62,250 nt of DNA from an uncultured Oscillospiraceae bacterium (GCA_934565415.1 CAKTHQ010000011.1:1-62250); one strand, 5' to 3'. Positions 42,686 to 51,307 are shown, counted from the stretch's first letter. Notes: generated by a model not told the origin, from the letters alone. Numbers and translations: made by a program.

Positions 42686-43698
42686 TCCTCGGCCCCCTTT
42701 CTATGGAGCATCATGTAGATGACAATGGGAGCGCCGAAAACCGCCGTTACGGAGCTGATGCTCATTTCCGTAGGGGCGAAAGCCGTTCGGGCGATGAGAT
42801 CACAGCCCAGGCAGAAGGCGCTGCCTCCCAAAAAGCAGGCGGGGATCATCACCATGGGCTCCGCGGTGCCAAACAGCCGCTTCATCAGGTGGGGCACCGC
42901 AATGCCCACAAAGGAAATGGGACCGGCAAAGGCGGTGACGCAGGCGGACAGGATGCTGCTGAGCAGTATCAGCGCCGCCCGAAAGGCCTTCAGGGGCACG
43001 CCCATATTCCGGGCATATACCTCCCCCAGCTGATAGGCCCGGATGGGCTTACTTAAAAGGAAGCTCAAAAGGATGGCCGCGCCGCACACCAGGGTCATGG
43101 TCCCCACATCGGACCAGGTCCGGCCGGAGAAGGAACCTACGGACCAGTTGTGCAGGTTGACAATGTTGGAATCGTCAGCGAAGGTGACGAGAAAATCCGT
43201 CAATGCCGAACAGATGTAGCCGATCATCACGCCGCAGACCACCAGCATACTCATTCTTTTGACCTTCTGGGAAATGGCCAGTACAAAGCCCATGGACAGC
43301 ATGGCTCCGGCAAAGGCCGCCAGAATCAGGGTTGCGGAGCTGGTGGCCCTGCCGCTGGAAAAGAACAGGATCATGGAGATGCACACAGTGAGCTTGGCCC
43401 CGGAGGACACGCCCAGTACAAAGGGCCCGGCAATGGGGTTGTGGAAAAAGGTCTGCAGCAGGTAGCCGGATACGGACAAAGCCCCGCCCAGCACCAGGGC
43501 GGACAGAAGCCTTGGCAGGCGGATGGACCAGATGATATTCCGGTTGGTTTCCGAAACGGTGCCGCCAAAAAGAATATCCCAGATCCCCCCGGCGGGGATG
43601 GCCACGGACCCGGCGCACAGGTTCCACAGGGAAAAGCCCAAAGTCAGGGCCACCAGCAGGAGAAAGCCCCACAGGAGCCGATTTGTTTTCTTGTTCAT
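42682..43698 (-). CDS. ABC transporter permease, BtuC/FecCD family
   Basis: A 338-residue permease with about 10 helices and the family motifs: IRLPRLLSALVLGGALSVSGYLLQ, NPIAGPFVLGVSSGA, and the C-terminal GPISFVGIAVPHLMKRLFG. It forms a dimer with the ATPase. It is 19 nt downstream of the solute-binding lipoprotein and overlaps the ATPase by 4 nt. Confidence 0.93.
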   Translation of the reverse strand: MNKKTNRLLWGFLLLVALTLGFSLWNLCAGSVAIPAGGIWDILFGGTVSETNRNIIWSIRLPRLLSALVLGGALSVSGYLLQTFFHNPIAGPFVLGVSSGAKLTVCISMILFFSSGRATSSATLILAAFAGAMLSMGFVLAISQKVKRMSMLVVCGVMIGYICSALTDFLVTFADDSNIVNLHNWSVGSFSGRTWSDVGTMTLVCGAAILLSFLLSKPIRAYQLGEVYARNMGVPLKAFRAALILLSSILSACVTAFAGPISFVGIAVPHLMKRLFGTAEPMVMIPACFLGGSAFCLGCDLIARTAFAPTEMSISSVTAVFGAPIVIYMMLHRKGAEE

Positions 43699-43717
43699 GT
43701 GCGCATCTCCCTATTTT

Positions 43718-44875
43718 TTATTGCAGCCGTTTCAGGTACCGCATCTGGCCGCCGCTTCCCGTAGCGGCATTATTCACATCCAATATGAACTCTCCCAAAG
43801 ACATGGTCTCCTGGTAGAAATTCTTGGACAGGCACCACACATTGCCTTCCTTGACCGCTTTAAAGTCCTTCAGGGTAGGCATCTTGGCAAGGAGGGCATC
43901 CAGAGAATCCAGCTCCCCTTCCACGATGCTGTTGTAGATCAGGATATCCGCATCCCTGGCCCCTTCGTAAAAGGCCTCCATCTGCACCGTCATAGTAGAG
44001 GTGCCCAGGTCCGCCTGGTCCTCTCCGAACACAATGTTTTCGCAGCCGGCCAGCCGGATGGCGCTGGACACATAGTCCGAAGGCCGCCGGACATTGATGC
44101 CGCCGGAGGTGGTGATGTAGAAGAAAGACACGGTCTTCCCCGTAGGGGCCTGGTTCAGGACCGGTGTCAGGGATTCCATCATGCTGTCAAAATAGGCGGT
44201 GGCCTCTTCCTCTTTGTTCACCAATGCGCCAAAAAGCTTGATCCATTCCATTCTGCCCAGGGGGTGGCTTTCGTAGCTGGATAGCTCTACCAGTACCGGC
44301 AGGCCCAATCCCCGCAGCTTTTCCAGCACCTCGGGGGCGTGGTAGATCATGGCGTTCTCAATCACCAGATCACAGCCGGAGGCCAGAATGGTCTCGTAAT
44401 CCGGAGCGGAATACTTGCCCGCATAGGCGATCTTCCCCTCTTCCATAGCCTGCCTGGCCTCCGGAAGGTACCAGCTGTCCTTTTTCTGGCTGCTGAGGAT
44501 GATGGTATCCAGGGCATTCAACTTGACAAAGTGGTCCATGGCCGCCGTGGCTACCAGATAAAGCTTGTCCAGGGGCTGCTGCAATACCGTTACCGTTTCC
44601 GGCACCCCCGCGGGCACCGGCAGGTCTTCCCCCACCACCAGATAGGTCTGGTCCTCTCCGATGGTCAAAAGCTTATACCCTTCCTGACTGTAGGACACCG
44701 TAAAGCCGGTGGCATAGGACAGGGGCATAACGGTTTCAAAGAGCAAGGAATCAAAGGAGACTTCCTGGGCCGTCACCTGGGCAGTCTCCTCCGTCTGCTG
44801 GGGCACCGTCTCCGCAGCTCCGCAGGCAGACAGCATCAGGCAAGCGCAGAGCAGGAGCAAAATGAGCTTTTTCAT
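43718..44875 (-). CDS. ABC transporter substrate-binding lipoprotein, BtuF-like
   Basis: A 385-residue lipoprotein with lipobox MLSAC. The two-lobed BtuF/FepB-type domain includes LDTIILSSQKKDSWYLPEARQAMEEGKIAYAG and a long linking helix. It delivers the chelate to the permease. Start overlaps the preceding lipoprotein gene by 4 nt (ATGA). The riboswitch upstream suggests cobalamin or cobinamide; haem cannot be excluded. Confidence 0.9.
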   Translation of the reverse strand: MKKLILLLLCACLMLSACGAAETVPQQTEETAQVTAQEVSFDSLLFETVMPLSYATGFTVSYSQEGYKLLTIGEDQTYLVVGEDLPVPAGVPETVTVLQQPLDKLYLVATAAMDHFVKLNALDTIILSSQKKDSWYLPEARQAMEEGKIAYAGKYSAPDYETILASGCDLVIENAMIYHAPEVLEKLRGLGLPVLVELSSYESHPLGRMEWIKLFGALVNKEEEATAYFDSMMESLTPVLNQAPTGKTVSFFYITTSGGINVRRPSDYVSSAIRLAGCENIVFGEDQADLGTSTMTVQMEAFYEGARDADILIYNSIVEGELDSLDALLAKMPTLKDFKAVKEGNVWCLSKNFYQETMSLGEFILDVNNAATGSGGQMRYLKRLQ

Positions 44876-45747
44876 TTCGTCACCAGAGTGGCAGAATCAA
44901 AGGTGATGGTGTAGTCGATCTCGTGGGGGGTGCTCATGGCAACGGTATCCGCCGTAATGGGAATCTGCACATCCAGCGCCTCCACGGGAATTTCAAACAG
45001 GGACCCGCCCTCGGTGCTCAAGGGCTCGTACTTTTCCCCGTTTACGATCATGTAGTCATATTTGTCGCTGCTGAGCTGAACCTTCATCAGGCCCTTGCCC
45101 TGGGCCACGGTCAGAACGCTGGGGGTCAGAAGGGTGGTTTTGCCGGTGCCCCCCTCCAGGGTGCCGTTTACCTCGTAGGTGCCGTCGGCCAGGTCCGCCA
45201 CGGCCACGGTCTTGGGCTCCGGGTTGGAAACGGAAACCTTATGGTCGTACCACTTGCCCTTTTTGCCGATGAGGGCCAGGTCAAATTCCCGGTCCAGGGC
45301 CGGAACGGGAATATCAAAGCCGTAAACCACCTCGGAAAGGCCGTCGGAATAGGTTACGGTGTCCTCCGTGGGCTGCAGCAGCTCCGCCCCCTCCTTCTGG
45401 GCCTCCTCCGCAGTGCCGGGGAACAGATTCAGGATGGAAGTGGATGCCAGGCTTACATGGATGGTCATTTCCCCGTCCTTCACCGTCAGAGTTCCCTTGC
45501 CGTTTACCGCCTCGCTGGCGTGGAACATGGAGCTGTCGGTATCAAAGTCCGCGGTGTACACGCCGTCGGCCAGGGCAGGCGCGGCAACGGTTTCTTCCTC
45601 CGTCGTCTCCGGGACGGTGGTCTCAGAGGTCTCCGTAACGGCGGCGGTGGTTTCCGGTGCGGTAGTCTCCGCAGGGGCGGTCTGCCCGCAGGCGGCGAAA
45701 GCGCCAAGCATGGCCAGGCTCAGAATAAATGCAATGATTTTTTTCAT
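44872..45747 (-). CDS. Two-repeat beta-rich lipoprotein of the cobalamin operon
   Basis: A 291-residue lipoprotein (lipobox GAFAAC) with a Thr/Glu-rich linker (residues 24-58) and two related beta-rich units. Unit 1 (about 60-165) begins DGVYTADF, unit 2 (about 185-290) begins DGTYEVNG; both contain a LTVKDG/LTVAQGK strand, a DIPVPALD or EIPVEALD turn and a final strand. The layout resembles ligand-binding Ig-like folds such as NEAT, but I see no NEAT haem motif. It may bind the cargo for the ABC importer (inference). Confidence 0.75.
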   Translation of the reverse strand: MKKIIAFILSLAMLGAFAACGQTAPAETTAPETTAAVTETSETTVPETTEEETVAAPALADGVYTADFDTDSSMFHASEAVNGKGTLTVKDGEMTIHVSLASTSILNLFPGTAEEAQKEGAELLQPTEDTVTYSDGLSEVVYGFDIPVPALDREFDLALIGKKGKWYDHKVSVSNPEPKTVAVADLADGTYEVNGTLEGGTGKTTLLTPSVLTVAQGKGLMKVQLSSDKYDYMIVNGEKYEPLSTEGGSLFEIPVEALDVQIPITADTVAMSTPHEIDYTITFDSATLVTK

Positions 45748-45796
45748 GTTTCATTCCCTCACAATTCTAATAAACTCCCCGGTTTTTCCGAGCAGC

Positions 45797-45828
45797 TTTG
45801 AAAATGCCGAAGCTTCGGCACTTTCAAA
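45797..45828 (-). repeat. 32-nt near-perfect inverted repeat in the cobalamin operon
   Basis: TTTGAAA at one end, TTTCAAA at the other and the 16-nt palindrome TGCCGAAGCTTCGGCA in the middle. It lies between the exported CbiK gene and the next lipoprotein gene, adjacent to a second hairpin. Confidence 0.7.
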
Positions 45829-45846
45829 ACGGTTCCGAAAGACAAA

Positions 45847-45876
45847 CCCTCTCCCGGGAGGTCCCCCGGGAGAGGC
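45847..45876 (-). terminator. Intercistronic hairpin after the CbiK-like gene
   Basis: CCTCTCCCGGG-N6-CCCGGGAGAGG, an 11-bp stem followed by GTTTGTCTTT. Read-through is needed for the four downstream genes, so this is probably a partial terminator or an mRNA-stabilising stem. Confidence 0.7.
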
Positions 45877-45886
45877 GGAAAAAAAC

Positions 45887-47119
45887 TTACTTGGCAGCGT
45901 CCAGGGCAGCCTGGCTGTGGGCAACATACAGCTGCTGCACAGCGGGAATCTCGCCCAGGCCGGCAATCTGGCAGGTCACGTTCAGGCCGGCAGCCTCGAA
46001 CATGGTCTTCCAGGAGTCATCATCGGAACCGGCCATATCGTTGTTGGCATGGTCACCGGCAACCACCATCAGGGGCCGCAGGATCACATTGGTGTAACCG
46101 GCTTCCTGCACCTTTGCGATGACGGACTCGCAGGAGGTCTCCTCAGGCTCGCCTTCCACGGTGCCGATGAACACATTCTTGTAGCCCAGCTTCTCCATCT
46201 GGGTCTGCATCTGGCTGTAGGTCACCTTGGCCACATGGGCAGTACCGTGGCCCATGAAGACGAAGGCGGTGCTGTCCTCAGCGGCCTTGTCGGTGGTCTC
46301 GTAATTGGAAGCGGCCAGAGCAGCTTCTACAACGGCCTTGGCAACGGCTTCCTTATCGGCATTGATGACGGTTGCATCGGAGCCGACCTCGCCCAGCATA
46401 GGCTCGGCAATGATGATGGACTCAAACTTATCCTTGTAGGCATCCAGGGCCTCTACCATCTCGTCGTACTCAGCGCCGTGCATCAGGTGGGTGGGCTGCA
46501 CCAGCAGCTGCTTCACACCGTTGGCAACGGCACGCTCCAGAGCCTGGTCCATGTTGTCGATCTTCTCGCCGTCACGGGCCTGGATGTGGTTGATGATGAT
46601 CTGAGCGGTGAAGGCACGACGGACGGACCAGTCGGGGAAGGCCTCGGCCAGAGCATCCTCGATGCCCTTGATGTCGGCCACACGGCTGTCGTTAAAGGAG
46701 GTACCAAAGGAAACTACCAGCAGCTCCTTTTCGCCGATGTCGTCCTGGTTCCGGGGATCGTCCTTGGAGGCATCGCCGGTATCCAGGCCGAAGTACTCGG
46801 GGCTGGCTTCCTCGCCTTCCACCAGCTCTTTCTGAGCGTCGGTCAGGGCGTCCCAGGCAGCCTTGGCTTCCTCGCACTGCTGGTCGGTGTTCTCGTTGCG
46901 GGCCTGGACATAGATGGCGTCAATCAGCTCAGCCACATGGTCGGCAGCGGCCTGATCCAGCTCTTCCTGAGATAGGGTTGCCTCGGCAGTGGCTTCCGTG
47001 GTGGGAGCCCCGGTGGTGACAGCCTCGGTAGCGGCGGCGGTGGGCTCAGAGGAGCCGCCGCAGGCGACCATAGAGGCGGCCATGCACAGGCAGAGGACTA
47101 ATGCAAGCATCTTTTTCAT
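45887..47119 (-). CDS. Exported CbiK-like sirohydrochlorin cobaltochelatase (lipoprotein)
   Basis: A 410-residue lipoprotein (lipobox SMVAC). Residues about 25-60 are a Thr/Glu-rich linker, and 60-115 a helical module with the surface-protein pattern AAWDALTDAQKELV. A full CbiK-type chelatase domain follows: VVSFGTSFNDSR, FMGHGTAHVAKVTY and RPLMVVAGDHANNDMAG, keeping the histidines that bind the metal. Cytoplasmic CbiK inserts cobalt into sirohydrochlorin during B12 synthesis, whereas this one is outside the membrane. It is the first gene after the cobalamin riboswitch and precedes a BtuFCD-type importer, so a role in corrinoid or tetrapyrrole capture is plausible (inference). ATG at 47119 is the only start with a signal peptide directly after it. 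Confidence 0.88.
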   Translation of the reverse strand: MKKMLALVLCLCMAASMVACGGSSEPTAAATEAVTTGAPTTEATAEATLSQEELDQAAADHVAELIDAIYVQARNENTDQQCEEAKAAWDALTDAQKELVEGEEASPEYFGLDTGDASKDDPRNQDDIGEKELLVVSFGTSFNDSRVADIKGIEDALAEAFPDWSVRRAFTAQIIINHIQARDGEKIDNMDQALERAVANGVKQLLVQPTHLMHGAEYDEMVEALDAYKDKFESIIIAEPMLGEVGSDATVINADKEAVAKAVVEAALAASNYETTDKAAEDSTAFVFMGHGTAHVAKVTYSQMQTQMEKLGYKNVFIGTVEGEPEETSCESVIAKVQEAGYTNVILRPLMVVAGDHANNDMAGSDDDSWKTMFEAAGLNVTCQIAGLGEIPAVQQLYVAHSQAALDAAK

Positions 47120-47160
47120 GATAAAAATCCTTCTTTCGAAATATATCGAAAATTTTGCCG

Positions 47161-47199
47161 AAAAAACATAAAAGCGACTGCCTCTCCGCAGCCGCACTT
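47161..47199 (-). terminator. Expression-platform terminator of the cobalamin riboswitch
   Basis: AAGTGCGGCTGC/GCAGTCGCTTT, with one bulge and one G-T pair, followed by TATGTTTTTT. It lies between the aptamer and the first gene, so B12-dependent termination is the likely mechanism. Confidence 0.8.
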
Positions 47200-47267
47200 C
47201 CTGTCATCACGGTATCCAAAAAATACCCAGCGGGAAGATCGATTTGTGTACAGCAAATCGGAGAATC

Positions 47268-47465
47268 CACACAAAGGCAGGTCTCCTGACTCGGTTCAAC
47301 GCGTCCTCCCCTTCCCGGTTTCCCAGTGGCGCCCCTTTCGGCAGGACCTTGCCGAAGAGGCCGGAGAAAGCTCCCCATCACAGTGACTGCATCGTTCCGG
47401 ACTTCCACCGGATTCCCTTTTCACCGCCCTTTTCTTACCAAAAAGGCGACACCTTTGCGCTGCTT
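47268..47465 (-). promoter_or_regulatory. Cobalamin (AdoCbl) riboswitch
   Basis: Conserved blocks in order on the minus strand: GGGAATCCGGTGGAAGTCC, CAGTCACTGTGATGGGGAG, GCCACTGGGAAACCGGGAAG and GAGTCAGGAGACCTGCC (the B12 box). The spacing fits a full class I aptamer. It controls the five-gene operon 47119-41912. Confidence 0.95.
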
Positions 47466-47488
47466 TTATATTCCTTTCAGACGATGGA

Positions 47489-47517
47489 ATTATAACACGA
47501 TGCCACTGCTTTGTCAA
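47489..47517 (-). promoter_or_regulatory. Sigma-A promoter of the cobalamin operon
   Basis: Perfect TTGACA, a 17-bp spacer and perfect TATAAT. Confidence 0.9.
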
Positions 47518-47564
47518 TGAATCCGCTTTAGAATACCGGAAAATTTTCCGCGAAACGGACATCA

Positions 47565-47592
47565 GCCGGTCCCCCTTTGAACGGACCGGCCG
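47565..47592 (-). terminator. Hairpin after the beta-helix lipoprotein gene
   Basis: GCCGGTCC/GGACCGGC, an 8-bp stem 8 nt past the stop; no strong T-run. Confidence 0.5.
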
Positions 47593-47600
47593 AAATCCTC

Positions 47601-49310
47601 TTATTTTGCATAAGCCTCCTGGGTACCCGGAACCACCCGCTTGCCCTCGAAGGTAACCTCCGAACAGTCGGAGAACACCTGGTATACAAAGCCGCCGTAT
47701 TCATCCCCCAGATCCCGGAAGGCATTGCCGTCCATGGAAGCGGTGGCAACATTGTTCAGGGAGATTCCGCCGTAGGAGCATTCGTAAATTTCATTGTTCT
47801 GAATGGCCACATTCCGGCTGTCATTGGCCTGAACGCCAATGGTACCGCAGCCGTACAGGCCGCATTTGCTGACCAGTACATTGGTGCAGTTTTCAAACAG
47901 CAGCACGCCGCCGATGCAATAGCCCGGATCCTTGGTATGGCCCGCCGTCAGGTTTTCCACGGATACATCGGTGCAATTCCGAAATGTCAGCACCTGGGCA
48001 TATCTGGGCACCGCGGAAATCACATTGATGCCCTTGCCGCCTTTGCCTGCAACGGTCAGATTGTCCACATCATGGATTACCAGCTGGACCCCGTCGAAGA
48101 CTTCTTCCCATAGATAATGGTCCCCGGAAACCGTGGTATCTGCCTGGCTCAGGTCCAGCATCGGGGCATCGATGACGATTTTCCTGTTGGAATCAATGGC
48201 TGATAGAAAATCCTCCACCGTGCTGACCACCGTCTCCGTTTGCGTAGTGCTGTTCTGAGCCTTTTCTGCCTGCAGCTGGCCCAGAATCTGGCCAATCTCC
48301 ACATCCAAAAGGTCCCGGCCGGTTTCGTCTGTCACGCTGGGCGTACCCACCAGAGGAATCCACCGGGTTCCCCGGTTTCCGGAACCGGTGCAATTCTTTA
48401 GCAGGATTGTCCCATCGGTGCCTGTGTCCCCCCATTCCGCAGGAGTCTGGCTGCCGGTCAGGAAGCCGCTGCTCTTGAGCGTATTGTTTTCAACGGTGCA
48501 GCCATCCAGGGTCATCCGGACGCCCTCTGCCACGGCTATGCTCTGGAATTGATTGTCTGCGATGGTACAGTTTTCCAGGGTAATATCCCCGCTGCCTTCC
48601 GCGTACACGGCGGTATATCCTTCCAGCCCGCCGGAGTCCTCGGAAAGGCTGCCGATACCGGAAATTCGGCAATTGCGCAGCAGGATGCCGGTACTGTTCA
48701 GGGCAGATACCCCTTCCCCGTCCGCACTCTGGAACAAGCAGCTTTCCGCCGTCAGGTTTTTGGTATTGTCCGCTACCAGGCCAATATAATTCCGGCCATA
48801 GGTGCCCACATCCTTCAGCTTCACATTCTCGCAGTCCTGAAAATGCAGGCCATAGCCCACACTTTCCCCTGTCGCCTGTACATGGCTGACGGAAAATCCT
48901 TCCAAGGTCAGGTTTTTGCAGTTTTCAAAGGAAATCACAATGGCATCGGTACAGCCGGTTTCCAGGCCGGTATCCTTGCTGCTTGCCCCCCGGATGGTCA
49001 GGTTGTCTACATCGTGAACCACCAATTGAGAGGTGCCGTACAGATTTTCCCAGCTGCAATAGGTGGTATCCTCCAGGGTGCCTTCCGTCATTTCGATGGT
49101 GCCCTTCCCCAGTTCTACCACCGCTCCGGGGGCAATGGCCCTGGAAAGGTCTCCGCCGTTTGCAATGGCCGATTCTGCGCGGGCGGTAAATACCGGGGTA
49201 GTGCCCTCGTTGAGAGGCAGCGTGGCCACGCCGTCCGCCTGGACCGTACACCCTGCCAGCAGGGCCACACCAAGCGACAATGCTGCGCTGTATTTTAGGA
49301 ACTTCCGCAT
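47601..49310 (-). CDS. Duplicated right-handed beta-helix lipoprotein
   Basis: A 569-residue lipoprotein (lipobox LLAGC). It contains two tandem copies of a parallel beta-helix unit. Copy 1 (about residues 45-300) and copy 2 (about 370-560) share QLVVHDVDNLTIRG versus QLVIHDVDNLTVAG and repeated turns such as FENCKNLTLEGFSV, FENCTNVLVSKCGL. Such folds occur in polysaccharide-active enzymes and surface adhesins, but I see no catalytic acid cluster. ATG at 49310 has AAAGGA and starts the signal peptide; the frame is open further to 49355. Confidence 0.85.
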   Translation of the reverse strand: MRKFLKYSAALSLGVALLAGCTVQADGVATLPLNEGTTPVFTARAESAIANGGDLSRAIAPGAVVELGKGTIEMTEGTLEDTTYCSWENLYGTSQLVVHDVDNLTIRGASSKDTGLETGCTDAIVISFENCKNLTLEGFSVSHVQATGESVGYGLHFQDCENVKLKDVGTYGRNYIGLVADNTKNLTAESCLFQSADGEGVSALNSTGILLRNCRISGIGSLSEDSGGLEGYTAVYAEGSGDITLENCTIADNQFQSIAVAEGVRMTLDGCTVENNTLKSSGFLTGSQTPAEWGDTGTDGTILLKNCTGSGNRGTRWIPLVGTPSVTDETGRDLLDVEIGQILGQLQAEKAQNSTTQTETVVSTVEDFLSAIDSNRKIVIDAPMLDLSQADTTVSGDHYLWEEVFDGVQLVIHDVDNLTVAGKGGKGINVISAVPRYAQVLTFRNCTDVSVENLTAGHTKDPGYCIGGVLLFENCTNVLVSKCGLYGCGTIGVQANDSRNVAIQNNEIYECSYGGISLNNVATASMDGNAFRDLGDEYGGFVYQVFSDCSEVTFEGKRVVPGTQEAYAK

Positions 49311-49343
49311 TGCAATCATCCTTTCCTTTCGGTTTGTAACAAA

Positions 49344-49372
49344 ATTGTAGCACATTGATAGCTATTTGTCAC
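49344..49372 (-). promoter_or_regulatory. Promoter of the beta-helix lipoprotein gene
   Basis: GTGACA, a 17-bp spacer and TACAAT, 34 nt before the ATG. Confidence 0.65.
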
Positions 49373-49460
49373 CTGTCTTAAACAGAATTTAATCTTCCGG
49401 CCGGAAAAATTTACCGGTTGTTAAGATTTTCCACCCACCATCTTTTTTCTGCTTTCTCTC

Positions 49461-49489
49461 TTTCTTTTTGCGGCCGGCTATTGTATAAT
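49461..49489 (+). promoter_or_regulatory. Promoter of the glucokinase gene
   Basis: A perfect TATAAT at 49484-49489; the -35 (TTTCTT) is weak at 17 bp. Confidence 0.6.
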
Positions 49490-49522
49490 ATTACCATCAA
49501 CTTATTCAGGAGGTAACCCCCT

Positions 49523-50470
49523 ATGAAATATGGCTTTGGCGTAGACCTGGGCGGCACCACCGTCAAGATCGCTTACTTTGACGAAACCGGTAAGATGCTG
49601 GACAAATGGGAAATTCCCACCGTTACCGACGGCGGCGGAAAACAGATTCTGCCGGATATTGCCGCGTCCGTAAAGGACTACTGCGCTTCCCATGCCATCC
49701 CCAAGGACTCCCTGCTGGGGCTGGGCATCGGCGTACCGGGGCCCGTGGATGCCAGCGGTACCGTCAACCGCTGCGTGAATCTTGGCTGGGGCGTTTTTAA
49801 CATTGCCAAGGAGCTGGGGGAGCTGACCGGTCTCCCCGTCAAGGCCGGAAATGATGCCAACGTAGCCGCCCTGGGCGAATACTGGAAGGGCGGCGGCCAG
49901 GGCTGCGAGAACGTAGTCTTCATCACTCTGGGGACCGGCGTCGGCGGCGGCATTATCGTAGAGGGGCGGCTGCTCCACGGCGCCCATGGCTCCGGCGCGG
50001 AACTGGGCCACATGGTGCTGGATCCCAAGGAAACCGCCGTCTGCGGCTGCGGCAAGCGGGGCTGCGTAGAGCAGTATTGCTCCGCCACCGGCATTGTCCG
50101 CCTGGCCAATCTGCGGCTTTCCAAGGACGGTACCCCCTCCTCCCTGCGGAGCATCGCCCCCCTGACCTGCCGGGATATTTTTGACGCCGGAAAGGATGGC
50201 GACCGGGTGGCTCTGGAAATCCTGGACCGGTACTACGACTATATGGGCCAGTTCCTGGGCAGCGTCTGCTCTGCGGTGGACCCGGAGGCCGTGGTCATTG
50301 GCGGCGGCGTCAGCAAGGCCGGAGAGATGCTCCTAAAGGGCATCGAGCCTTATTTCCATAAATATGTCTTCCATGCCGCTTCGGCAGTCCGCTTCGCCCT
50401 GGCCTCTTTGGGCAACGATGCGGGAGCCTACGGTGCCTTTAAGCTGGCAGTGGATGCGTTTGCAAAATAA
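49523..50470 (+). CDS. glcK: ROK-family glucokinase
   Basis: Phosphorylates glucose with ATP. The 315-residue protein has the phosphate loop GVDLGGTTVKIAYF, the sugar-binding GNDANVAALGEY, TLGTGVGGGIIV and EHxGH-type ELGHM, and the ROK zinc site CGCGKRGCVEQY. Length and motifs fit the glucokinase branch rather than ROK repressors (no HTH). The start has a strong AGGAGGTAA. It is monocistronic. Confidence 0.93.
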   Translation: MKYGFGVDLGGTTVKIAYFDETGKMLDKWEIPTVTDGGGKQILPDIAASVKDYCASHAIPKDSLLGLGIGVPGPVDASGTVNRCVNLGWGVFNIAKELGELTGLPVKAGNDANVAALGEYWKGGGQGCENVVFITLGTGVGGGIIVEGRLLHGAHGSGAELGHMVLDPKETAVCGCGKRGCVEQYCSATGIVRLANLRLSKDGTPSSLRSIAPLTCRDIFDAGKDGDRVALEILDRYYDYMGQFLGSVCSAVDPEAVVIGGGVSKAGEMLLKGIEPYFHKYVFHAASAVRFALASLGNDAGAYGAFKLAVDAFAK

Positions 50471-50484
50471 GCCGTTATAAAAGG

Positions 50485-50520
50485 AGCGTGCGCTGCGAAA
50501 AAATGCAGCGCACGCTTTTT
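50485..50520. terminator. Terminator between glcK and the TauE-like gene
   Basis: A perfect 12-bp stem AGCGTGCGCTGC/GCAGCGCACGCT followed by T4-5. Confidence 0.92.
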
Positions 50521-50530
50521 ATTTTGTTTT

Positions 50531-51307
50531 TCAGGCCAAAGCCTTGAATCCCATCACAACGATTCCCAAAACCACCAGCACCACGCCTGTGGCCCGGTTC
50601 AGCTGCTTGGGGGTGGCCTTGTTGGCAAATACCGCCGCAATGCGGGCCCACAGAAGGGTAAAAACCACGCACAGGATCAATACCGTCCAGTCCGGCGCCC
50701 CGCCGATGGCAAAGTGACTGACGGCGCCGGTCAGCGCCGTAAAGGTCATAATAAACACGCTGGTACCTACGGCGGTTTTCAGTTCGTAGCCCAGCACGCT
50801 TGTAAGAATCAGCAGCATCATCATGCCGCCGCCGGCCCCAACAAAGCCGCAGATAAAGCCAATGAGGCAGCCGCAAACCAGAGACTGAATGGCCCGCTTC
50901 TTGGGGGATACCCCCTGCATGGCCTCTTTGGTGGTCATAACAGGCCGCACAATAAATTTAATGCCCAGCAGGAAGGTCATAAACACGGAGAAGCTGCCCA
51001 TGGTCTGGGAGGGCAGCAGGCTTGCTATAAAGCTGCCGATCACCGTCACCACCAGAACGCTGACCATCATGATGAGGCCGTTGCGAATATCCAGATTTTT
51101 GTTCTTCCCATAGGTGTAGGCCGATACGGCGCTGGCCAGCACATCGGAAGACAGCGCAATGCCCACTGCCTTATAAGGGTCCATGCCCAAAAAAGTAATG
51201 AGCATGGGGCTGATCACCGCCGCCGCGCTCATTCCCGCAAAGCCGGTGCCCAGGCCTGCGCCCATACCGGCAAAAAAAGTGACAAGAATGGTAATCAGAA
51301 GTTTCAT
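50531..51307 (-). CDS. TauE/SafE-family membrane transporter
   Basis: A 258-residue protein with about 8 helices in two repeats. The family pattern is seen in GLGTGFAGMSAAAVISPML and GFICGFVGAGGGMMMLLILTSVLGYELKTAVGTSVFIM. Members export or import sulphur-containing anions such as sulphite or sulphoacetate; the substrate is unknown here. Start overlaps the MarR gene by 4 nt, so both are under the MarR promoter. Confidence 0.9.
   Translation of the reverse strand: MKLLITILVTFFAGMGAGLGTGFAGMSAAAVISPMLITFLGMDPYKAVGIALSSDVLASAVSAYTYGKNKNLDIRNGLIMMVSVLVVTVIGSFIASLLPSQTMGSFSVFMTFLLGIKFIVRPVMTTKEAMQGVSPKKRAIQSLVCGCLIGFICGFVGAGGGMMMLLILTSVLGYELKTAVGTSVFIMTFTALTGAVSHFAIGGAPDWTVLILCVVFTLLWARIAAVFANKATPKQLNRATGVVLVVLGIVVMGFKALA

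Noticed and set aside
45359..46975. 538-codon plus-strand frame opposite the CbiK-like and lipoprotein genes
   Set aside because: Shadow frame that spans two genes and two hairpins; no start signals.
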